Positions 58,189 to 64,000 of a stretch of 64,000 bases of DNA are shown one piece after another; positions within the stretch are counted from its first letter, which is position 1; each line of letters begins with the position of its first letter. The notes beneath the pieces were generated by a model. The model did not search any database, had not been told where the DNA came from, and worked only from the letters and a program-made list of their open reading frames with translations. Source of the DNA: CBDCFV01 sp965261795 (GTDB taxonomy: Bacteria > Chloroflexota > Dehalococcoidia > Lucifugimonadales > UBA3495); the NCBI GenBank assembly GCA_965261795.1, contig OZ253476.1, positions 868,001-932,000 on the forward strand, given 5' to 3'. Both the position numbers and the translations under genes were made by a program.

Positions 58189-58305
58189 CTGATCAACTCC
58201 CTGCTATCAAGCCTGAATTTGTCAACACATTATAAAGACGCCCAACTTGCCGTTCAACTTTACCTCGGTCCGTTGCGAGTCAACATTGGCTGGAACGCCT
58301 CAAGT

Positions 58306-58752
58306 TTAACTCCCACTAGCCTCCGCGGGTTTAAACCTCACCAGGAAGCTGCCCTCTCCCAAGGGCAATCCGTCCAGCAATATGGCGGCAACATGGGGTC
58401 CCTCCCGCTGCACCGGGATTCTGAACAGCTTGATCCACCGTTGGAATAGTATTCCCTCCTCCCACTCGATGCGTTGGGGAGGCGGGGGGTCCAAAGGCGC
58501 GCCGGGCGCTTTGATTGCCACCAACAGGTAGTGCGTTCCGGGAGCGGCCCCGCCGATGCAAAAAGCCAATTGGAGATCGACTTCCGCTACAACAGGACCC
58601 TCGCCTTCCTCAGCATCTTTCGAAACAGGGAGGTCGATCAGGTCGACCAATTCCTTCAGGACGATATTTCCGTCCGGTAGCTCTTCCGTGTCACGGCAAA
58701 AAAGAGCGTATTTCAGATATGCGTCACCTTGGTCGCTCGCCAAACTGGACAC
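58306..58752 (-). CDS. DUF6941-like protein of unknown function
   Basis: The 148-residue protein has an N-terminal segment DAYLKYALFCRDTEELPDGN then IVLKELVDLIDLP that resembles DUF6941 proteins (xxFCD...G). A β-rich C-terminus (LFRIPVQREGPHVAAILLDG) follows. GTG 58752 follows AAAGGA. No membrane or catalytic motif is visible. The family assignment is tentative. Confidence 0.55.
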   Translation of the reverse strand: MSSLASDQGDAYLKYALFCRDTEELPDGNIVLKELVDLIDLPVSKDAEEGEGPVVAEVDLQLAFCIGGAAPGTHYLLVAIKAPGAPLDPPPPQRIEWEEGILFQRWIKLFRIPVQREGPHVAAILLDGLPLGEGSFLVRFKPAEASGS

Positions 58753-58948
58753 TCCTTTCTAAGGCGTGATCTGTAACCATTCAACGCCACGAACCTAATT
58801 CTAGCATTATGTCGAATTCACGCAACACGGGCTGCTGCGTTCCGGGCAGGACGCGGCATTGCCAAACACTTCCATAATTGAGAAACTAGCCCGTGATAAA
58901 TCACCCTTAAATCCAAGAAGCCAATCCGATCAGAGGAGGCAGGCCGTT

Positions 58949-59575
58949 ATGGCGCTGAGCGAGGAAAAATTCAACCAGGGAATGTCTCCCCAAGAATACC
59001 TGGACCAAGTCAAGGTCAACAAGCAACCGATCATGGACATCTACAATGCTGTGCAGATACCCCCCGGGACTACGTCCATTTTCGACGGGCTTGATGAGCC
59101 GCTGCGGTTGGCTGTCTTCACCGCAGATTGGTGCGGCGACGCAGTAAGCACCTCGCCGGTCATCATGCGCTTGGCCGAGAGCACGCCGGGCCTCAACATA
59201 CAGGTGTTCAACCGGGACGAAGAGTTGGACCTCACCAACAGCTTCCTTCCAGAGAACCGGGCCGGCACGGTGCCGGTGTTCGTGGTGATGGACTCTTCCA
59301 TGAACGAGATAGCCAAGTTCGTCGAAACTGCCGGAGAGTTGGTCCCTACCCTTGACGCCATGGATGAAGCCATCGCCAAAGAGGTTGCCAACGAGAGCGA
59401 AGAGAACGCCCGGACGCTGGGCCGGGGCAAAAGGACCGCCTTCAGGGTATCCCATGCCCAGGAATGGGGGAACGTCATAATGGAAGCCTTTAACCGCACC
59501 GTATCCGAAGGCTTGAGCTTGCCCCAGGAGCAACGCCCCGCGGTAGGCGGCACCAAGTGGCCTCCTGAACCGTAA
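58949..59575 (+). CDS. Thioredoxin-family protein with WCGD motif
   Basis: The 208-residue protein has a thioredoxin fold starting near residue 40 (LAVFTADWCGDAVSTSPVIM). The active-site motif is WCGDA rather than WCGPC, leaving one Cys. The cis-Pro strand is GTVPVFVVMD. Such single-Cys members (Thioredoxin_9 type) are not classical disulfide reductases. ATG 58949 follows GAGGAGG. A terminator follows at 59602. Confidence 0.85.
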   Translation: MALSEEKFNQGMSPQEYLDQVKVNKQPIMDIYNAVQIPPGTTSIFDGLDEPLRLAVFTADWCGDAVSTSPVIMRLAESTPGLNIQVFNRDEELDLTNSFLPENRAGTVPVFVVMDSSMNEIAKFVETAGELVPTLDAMDEAIAKEVANESEENARTLGRGKRTAFRVSHAQEWGNVIMEAFNRTVSEGLSLPQEQRPAVGGTKWPPEP

Positions 59576-59601
59576 ACCGTCCTCGCCCCTTGGTTAAAAC
59601 A

Positions 59602-59650
59602 CGGGACCCGTCCCAGCGGGAATAAAGCCCGGTAGGCGGGTCCCGTTTTC
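59602..59650 (+). terminator. Terminator of the thioredoxin-family gene
   Basis: ACGGGACCCG (59602-59611) pairs with CGGGTCCCGT (59638-59647) around an inner loop, followed by TTTTCT. The stem is 10 bp. Confidence 0.85.
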
Positions 59651-59700
59651 TACAATGGGTCGAGGGTCTCGTTAAGGTCTACGAATGAGGTACGTTTGAC

Positions 59701-59964
59701 ATGCCGGACCAAATCATCGACATGAGCGACATGACTGCGGTTTTTTCGGTGACCGACCTGATGGGCATTCATCGCGAGTCGGTGAGAGTGGAGTTGTCCA
59801 AGGAAGACCCCGGCTCAATAGAGCGGACAGGGGACAACATCATTGAAATAACCCTGCCTGAGACTGAACTCCTCGAAGAGTTCACCGCCCGCCTTCAGGC
59901 AGAGTTAGAGGCGATGGGCTACGAAGCCCAAGAGGTGGATGAGGACGAGGACGAGGAAGGGTGA
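59701..59964 (+). CDS. Small acidic protein of unknown function
   Basis: The 87-residue protein reads TAVFSVTDLMGIHRESVRVE, then DPGSIERTGDNIIEITLPET and ELEAMGYEAQEVDEDEDEEG. The acidic tail is striking. No known domain. Its 3' part is duplicated 2.8 kb downstream at 62638-62749, with the same FTARLQxELEAMGYEAQE segment, so the two flank the TIGR04255 operon and IS element. Confidence 0.6.
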   Translation: MPDQIIDMSDMTAVFSVTDLMGIHRESVRVELSKEDPGSIERTGDNIIEITLPETELLEEFTARLQAELEAMGYEAQEVDEDEDEEG

Positions 59965-59988
59965 TTCAGTACGCGTATCTGGGAAATT

Positions 59989-60576
59989 TTACGTTTCCGG
60001 CACACCTACTCGCCCCATAAATGAGTAGAATCTGTGCATCAGGTCATGGAGAAAAACAGGCGGCATGATACCGAGCCTACTAACTTGTGACTTGTCCAAG
60101 GCTTGGTAAAGCCCGGGCGTCGGAAGCGTTAGAATTTTCTTGAAGTCCAGATAGAACTCCGGTTGAGTGACGCCTTGGGCACCATCGACGGACGCAGACT
60201 GTAGATGGTGATACCTTTCATCTTGGTTGTTCCTGATGCGCCTCCATATATCGCTGCCGCCTGATCGCTGCCTTATTTCGCCCTCCACATAAAGTTCGCA
60301 AAAGAGGACGTGGGGAACCAACCTGGAATGGTCGCGTTCACCTAGAGATTGCTCTTGCGCATCGCTGGATTGAAGTCGTTGTTCGTAGTCCCATAGCAGG
60401 TCACAATCCGGGGTCATTACCATAAGGCGGGGATGATGGATTGACCTGTGGTCTATATCCTGCCCTTCTGCTATTTGTATCGGTGGATTCTCTAGCCGAT
60501 GCTCCCAGACGTCGGCCAAGATGTCCCCTTGACGCAACGCACTGGTCTTGAGTGATGGGATGTACTGAAAGGGCAC
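59989..60576 (-). CDS. Unrecognised 195-residue protein, third gene of the TIGR04255 operon
   Basis: The protein has SLKTSALRQGDILADVWEHR near the start, then HHPRLMVMTPDCDLLWDYEQ, a Cys/Asp-rich motif that recurs in uncharacterised proteins next to TIGR04255 genes. The rest is helical (PTPGLYQALDKSQVSRLGIM). ATG 60576 is 19 nt after the stop of the 116-residue gene. Function unknown; operonic with two upstream genes. Confidence 0.65.
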   Translation of the reverse strand: MPFQYIPSLKTSALRQGDILADVWEHRLENPPIQIAEGQDIDHRSIHHPRLMVMTPDCDLLWDYEQRLQSSDAQEQSLGERDHSRLVPHVLFCELYVEGEIRQRSGGSDIWRRIRNNQDERYHHLQSASVDGAQGVTQPEFYLDFKKILTLPTPGLYQALDKSQVSRLGIMPPVFLHDLMHRFYSFMGRVGVPET

Positions 60577-60595
60577 GGTTTCAATATGCTTGAAA

Positions 60596-60943
60596 CTAAC
60601 TTTCGAGCGCCAAGTCTGGACGCTTCGAGGAAGGTCCGGCTTTCCCCGTCAGAAGTTGGTCGGGGCGCCTTGCTGGCGGGTTAAGCTGTGGCACGTCGAT
60701 GTAAAAGTCGAGTATGTCCGTAAGCGAACCTAATGCTTCATTCAAACCGAGTTCCGGCATCCTAAGAATCATCAGGCATCCTAAAGCCCTTTTTAGGATA
60801 ACTTCCCGGTCTCCTTCCATCGACCAATGACGATAGTCGATGGGGGAAGCTACAGTCATGTGAACTGACGCACGTTCCCACTCTGGTGATGTCCAGATTT
60901 CATCATATACCTGTGGGGCCAAGTGCGTTACGTAGTCGGTCAC
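60596..60943 (-). CDS. Unrecognised small protein, second gene of the TIGR04255 operon
   Basis: From GTG 60943 (preceded by GGTGGG) the 115-residue product reads TDYVTHLAPQVYDEIWTSPE, then CLMILRMPELGLNEALGSLT. It overlaps the end of the TIGR04255 gene by 41 nt. A longer reading to 61006 is possible. No domain recognised. Confidence 0.55.
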   Translation of the reverse strand: MTDYVTHLAPQVYDEIWTSPEWERASVHMTVASPIDYRHWSMEGDREVILKRALGCLMILRMPELGLNEALGSLTDILDFYIDVPQLNPPARRPDQLLTGKAGPSSKRPDLALES

Positions 60944-61688
60944 TGATTGCCCACCTGAAGAATCTGCCCGCACATCGGTTGAATAAGTCGAGAGTCTGGT
61001 ACGCATTATCTAGCTGGCTCCTCTTTTCCGTATAGAAGTCGGCGTCGATCAGATATATCTGTCGGGAGTCATCCGGATTGCTGGCCAATCCGTGTTGGAT
61101 GCGGACAACCCCGCCATCTACTTCAGGAATGGCTATCAACGACACAGTTCGAACATCGAGCACCAAGCCTTCAAGATTTGGAGCTCCGAGCTCTCCGATT
61201 ATATGCCGATTCAGCAAGTCGGACCATTTATAATCTTCAAGGCCAAGCTCGTCTTTGGCTATCACGTCCCTGTATCTCAACCCAATGCGGGAGTAAAATG
61301 CGGGCTTGTAGATGTCCCGGAACGCGGCTTCAGTATACCTGAGTGCTTCCCGGAACTCTTCCCATCTCTCATATTGCTTGTCAGATAAAGCGATGAACTC
61401 TTGGGTTAGCAGTATTAACCTGTTTTCGTTTTCGGTTATGAACCTATGTTCTGGCTGCTGTAATCCCTTTGGAAATCGTGCAGTAGCCAGGATTTCTGCA
61501 ATTTCTTCAGGAACAGGTGGAAACTCAGACGCCTCTTCGTATAGAGGGTACTGATCCCGTATCGCATTCTGAAATTGATATGGACTTTCAGATGAAACCT
61601 GCAGAATCGTAGGAAATTGAAGTTGGCAGATCACCTCGCGCAGAGGATTTCTGTCGTAGATTTCCCGGTCGCTTGGTGGGAATAGCAT
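60903..61688 (-). CDS. TIGR04255 family protein
   Basis: The 261-residue protein opens with the TIGR04255 signature YDRNPLREVICQLQFPTILQ and continues AIRDQYPLYEEASEFPPVPE, FYSRIGLRYRDVIAKDELGL and LNRHIIGELGAPNLEGLVLD. The family is found next to variable partner genes and is suspected of defence roles; its activity is unknown. It is the first gene of a three-gene operon with overlapping or close-packed members, directly beside an IS5-type element. Confidence 0.82.
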   Translation of the reverse strand: MLFPPSDREIYDRNPLREVICQLQFPTILQVSSESPYQFQNAIRDQYPLYEEASEFPPVPEEIAEILATARFPKGLQQPEHRFITENENRLILLTQEFIALSDKQYERWEEFREALRYTEAAFRDIYKPAFYSRIGLRYRDVIAKDELGLEDYKWSDLLNRHIIGELGAPNLEGLVLDVRTVSLIAIPEVDGGVVRIQHGLASNPDDSRQIYLIDADFYTEKRSQLDNAYQTLDLFNRCAGRFFRWAISDRLRNALGPTGI

Positions 61689-61744
61689 TGAAAGGACTTG
61701 CTCTTTCGAGTTAGATAAGGGATTTATTACAGTTTATCATCTAG

Positions 61745-62625
61745 GGGGTGTCGTCAAAGTGAGAGTGAGGTGATAAGCTGACATTGCAATCAGTGTAGTA
61801 GGATTGGGCTATGCCAGCAGCAACCGCAGTGCCGGCGCACCGGCGCCATGATATTTCCGGCCAGGTATGGGAAATCCTGGAGCCTCTTCTCCCCGGCGGC
61901 AAGGGCAAGACGGGCCGGCCCGCTTACGATAACCGGCTTTTTCTCAATGCCGTGTTCTGGATTCTGCGCACCGGGGCTCCTTGGCGCGATTTGCCCCCGG
62001 ACTACGGGGACTGGAAGAACACCCACCGGCCCCCCCGGTCAAGCCGGGGGGCTAAAGGCTTCTGCCGCTGGCGGGACCGGGGCGTATGGGCCAAGCTGCT
62101 GGACGCCATGATTGACGATCCTGATTTTGAGTGGCTGATGATTGACGCCAGCTACATCAAGGCTCATCCCCACAGCGCCGGGGCCCGGGGCGGCAATCAA
62201 GCCATTGCCCGCACAAAAGGGGGCTCAACAGCAAGCTGCACCTGGCGGTGGACTCCCACGGAATGCCGGTAAAAGTGATAGTCACCGGAGGCACGGCAGC
62301 GGACTGCTCCCAAGCACTGCCCTTGATTGAGGGTATCGCGGCGGAGCATCTTCTGGCAGACAAAGCCTATGACACCAATGAAATCATAGCCGCCGCCTCG
62401 GAATTGGGGATGAACCCGGTAATACCGCCCAAAAGCAACCGGCGGGAAAAGCGGGAATATGACCGGGCACTGTACAAGCTGCGGCATCTGGTGGAAAACG
62501 GCTTCTTGGACTTCAAGCAGTGGCGGGGAGTGGCAACCCGGTATGCCAAGAACTCCCTTTCTTACCTGGCCATCTGCCAGATTCGGGCGATGGTGATTTG
62601 GACTAAGTTGATTTGACGACACTAC
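61745..62625 (+). mobile_element. IS5-family insertion sequence, complete, 881 bp
   Basis: Terminal inverted repeats GGGGTGTCGTCAAA (61745-61758) and TTTGACGACACTAC (62612-62625) match at 12 of 14 positions. Both ends are flanked by CTAG (61741-61744 and 62626-62629), the 4-bp target duplication expected for IS5. Inside is a transposase in two overlapping frames. A palindrome insertion lies within. Confidence 0.93.
61811..62616 (+). CDS. IS5-family transposase, two overlapping frames (programmed -1 frameshift likely)
   Basis: Frame 1 (61811-62272) reads YDNRLFLNAVFWILRTGAPW and DFEWLMIDASYIKAHPHSAG. Frame 2 (62248-62616) continues the DDE domain with DSHGMPVKVIVTGGTAADCS, LLADKAYDTNEIIAAASELG and YDRALYKLRHLVENGFLDFK. 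The switch occurs at AAAAGGGGG near 62215, where a -1 shift restores GLNSKLHLAV, as in IS5 subgroups with ribosomal frameshifting. A ~27-bp palindrome (62030-62056) adds nine in-frame codons after WKNTHR where relatives read RFCRWRDRGVW. Activity is therefore uncertain. Confidence 0.9.
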
Positions 62626-62637
62626 CTAGGGAGGCAA

Positions 62638-62749
62638 TGTAACACTGCCACCAGAACTCTAAGATTTCACCGCCCGCCTTCAGACAGAGTTGGAGGCTAT
62701 GGGCTACGAAGCCCAAGAGGCGGATGAGGACGAGGAAGACTTTCTCTAA
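62638..62749 (+). pseudogene. 3' fragment of a second copy of the small acidic protein gene
   Basis: From just past the IS right end the DNA reads FTARLQTELEAMGYEAQEAD then EDEEDFL and TAA. This aligns with the 59701-59964 gene at the DNA level from GAACTC through GAGGACGAGGAAG with few differences. The 5' part is absent. I infer a duplicated gene whose front was replaced or removed in connection with the IS/TIGR04255 insertion. Confidence 0.8.
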
Positions 62750-62761
62750 TTCCCTGGCGCC

Positions 62762-63304
62762 CTACGGGTCGTCGTCGCGCCACTCAAAGTTCAGCGTGGT
62801 GTAGCGGACGAACACGCCGCCGCCGGGAGCGCCAAGCGGTCCATTGGCCGCCAGGACGGCGATGGTGTGCTGCCCTCCCGGTTGCGGGGCATCGGTCACC
62901 AGCACCCGTTGCGGCCGGTTAAAGCCCTCGACCGTGCCTCGTTCCCGGTTGCACTCCCCGTCAACCCAAACTTCACCGTAGTCGTCAACACAGGTCTCGA
63001 ACTGCACCCTGGTACGGGAAACGTCGCGGCCGCCCACAGTTTCTGGCAAGGTGACCTTGATGCGGTACCAAATAAAGGCGAACCCGGTAACGTAATCGGA
63101 ACCCGTCTTGGCCCAAGCCCCAACGTCCGGGCATACCTCCCAAGACGAGTCGTCGTAGTCCGGCAGCCGTGCCGGGCTGCCTGCCGCCCCCTGCACCATC
63201 CCGTAATTCGACTCTCCGGGGACATACCCTTGGGCAGACTTCCAATGGGCGTTGACTTGCGCCAAGCCGTCGGGGTGGTTCAGGTCTATGCTAATGCGCG
63301 GCAT
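62762..63304 (-). CDS. Galactose-binding-like (glycosyl hydrolase family 2 N-terminal-like) protein
   Basis: The 180-residue protein is β-rich: SWEVCPDVGAWAKTGSDYVT, then GFAFIWYRIKVTLPETVGGR, VQFETCVDDYGEVWVDGECN and QHTIAVLAANGPLGAPGGGV. Phrases such as FxWYRxxVxLP...VDxxxEVWVNG match the sugar-binding jelly-roll domain of β-galactosidases and sialidases. It has no catalytic domain. ATG 63304 follows AGGAGG. It lies 44 nt after npdG. Confidence 0.75.
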   Translation of the reverse strand: MPRISIDLNHPDGLAQVNAHWKSAQGYVPGESNYGMVQGAAGSPARLPDYDDSSWEVCPDVGAWAKTGSDYVTGFAFIWYRIKVTLPETVGGRDVSRTRVQFETCVDDYGEVWVDGECNRERGTVEGFNRPQRVLVTDAPQPGGQHTIAVLAANGPLGAPGGGVFVRYTTLNFEWRDDDP

Positions 63305-63348
63305 AGCTGCCTCCTTTGTAGTCCTTACCGACTGGAGTACGCGGTAGA

Positions 63349-63996
63349 TTACAAGCCCGTAATCTTGATACCGGCGTGGATTTTGTATATTCGATTGATG
63401 TTGACCAGCATCGGCGTTATCTGCTCGACGTATTTGGCGTTGGCCAATGCTCCGCCATCCACCGCACGTAACTCGGGGATTTTCTTCACCAACTTCATCA
63501 CCAGTTCCTTGGCGTCCTGGTGGTCGGAGCACACAACGACATCTCCTTCCATCGCTGTTCCAAGTTGCTGTAACTCTTCCGCGCTGACGTTCTGGAAGGC
63601 GGCTACCACCTTGGCGTCGGGAAGAAGGTCCTGGGCTTCCTGGGCGGCAGACCCTGCTTCCACCTCCACAGCGCTTGCGCCGCGACCCCTCTGGAAGCTC
63701 ATGGGGGCGACACAGTCGATCACTATCTTACCGGCCAATGCGTCCCGCAACGGCTCCAACGTGGGCTTCTGTCCTTCGTAAGGGAAAGTCAGAAACACAA
63801 CATCAGCCTGCGCCGCTGCGCCGGCGTTATCGGCGCCCTCGATTCGACTACCCGATGCGGCGGCCTTTAGTTCGTCCGCCGCCGCAGACGCTCTGCCGGC
63901 ATCGCGGGAACCGATAATAGCCACTTCCCCGGCCGCGGCCAGCCGCAACGCTAGGCCTTTGCCTTCCGGTCCGGTGCCCCCCAGGAATGCCAACAT
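63349..63996 (-). CDS. npdG: F420-dependent NADP reductase (NADPH:F420 oxidoreductase)
   Basis: The 215-residue protein starts with a dinucleotide motif LAFLGGTGPEGKGLALRLAA and continues VVFLTFPYEGQKPTLEPLRD, DCVAPMSFQRGRGASAVEVE, VVAAFQNVSAEELQQL, and ends RIYKIHAGIKITGL. This is the npdG/Fno pattern, which passes hydride between F420 and NADP+. It implies the cell makes or uses F420, consistent with F420-dependent LLM enzymes. The ATG at 63996 may be the true start, but the window edge leaves this unproven. Confidence 0.9.
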   Translation of the reverse strand: MLAFLGGTGPEGKGLALRLAAAGEVAIIGSRDAGRASAAADELKAAASGSRIEGADNAGAAAQADVVFLTFPYEGQKPTLEPLRDALAGKIVIDCVAPMSFQRGRGASAVEVEAGSAAQEAQDLLPDAKVVAAFQNVSAEELQQLGTAMEGDVVVCSDHQDAKELVMKLVKKIPELRAVDGGALANAKYVEQITPMLVNINRIYKIHAGIKITGL

Positions 63997-64000
63997 GCAA

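Noticed and set aside
62215..62272. IS5 transposase frameshift as a simple inactivating mutation
   Set aside because: The A4G5 slippery run and overlapping frames are typical of programmed -1 frameshifting in this IS group, so the shift alone is not evidence of decay.

Overview
The window reads as a stretch of chromosome from an uncultivated bacterium of moderately high GC, most plausibly a Chloroflexota lineage of the Dehalococcoidia/SAR202 kind. This is inference, based on four LLM-class (luciferase-like) flavin oxidoreductases, an F420-dependent NADP reductase (npdG), an archaeal-type PEP carboxylase in an otherwise bacterial gene set, HpaB and amidase catabolic genes, and intergenic gaps littered with short palindromic repeats of the type GTCATTCCCGCGAAGGCGGG. 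No ribosomal marker is present, so the placement is not proven.

Layout. 0-19.6 kb is mainly metabolic: ketopantoate-reductase-like enzyme, serA, two LLM oxidoreductases, alpha/beta hydrolase, Usp, GlcG-like, nadC, CMD, DinB, dtd, FmdB and ppcA. Small accessory modules are interspersed: a dead hicB beside a truncated nuclease, an ATPase/TOPRIM-like pair, a HEPN pair, and a Septu-like ATPase with a decayed partner. 19.7-32.1 kb is a dense accessory island. Its leftward half carries a pentapeptide-repeat/K+-channel fusion cut by a stop, duplicated DUF5678-like genes with a retropepsin-like protease, a split membrane/pentapeptide pair, a nucleosidase-like effector candidate and a type ISP restriction-modification enzyme. 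Its rightward half carries a DUF4365 nuclease with an unrecognised 375-aa partner, and a 326-aa protein coupled to a second retropepsin-like protease. 32-46.6 kb mixes catabolism (MBL hydrolase, M20-like protein, citrate synthase, FAD oxidase, molybdopterin oxidoreductase, HpaB, LLM) with a broken vapBC, a Uma2 nuclease, gene remnants and a second ATPase/TOPRIM-like pair (DUF4276).

47-52.4 kb follows a tRNA-Thr and looks like a DosRS-type stress circuit: PAS-GAF histidine kinase, NarL-type regulator, paired GGG/CCC inverted-repeat sites, tiny ORFs closed by a strong terminator, a receiver-only protein, and a Usp. 52.9-64 kb holds an amidase with a GatC-like partner, an ImmA/IrrE-like protein with a 143-aa partner, an LLM oxidoreductase, two desulforedoxin-like zinc ribbons, a thioredoxin-like protein, a TIGR04255 three-gene operon, a complete IS5-type element with CTAG target duplication, and npdG.

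Themes. (1) Several accessory genes are interrupted by single in-frame stops (hicB, pentapeptide-channel, vapC), pointing to turnover of defence/TA loci, although basecalling error or readthrough cannot be excluded. (2) A ~48-bp dispersed repeat lies upstream of, and in the same direction as, three different genes. (3) The best candidates for undescribed systems are DUF4365 + 375-aa protein (28.9-30.5 kb), the TIGR04255 operon (60.0-61.7 kb), the ImmA/IrrE-like pair (54.8-56.6 kb), and the two protease modules with GTGA start-stop overlaps.
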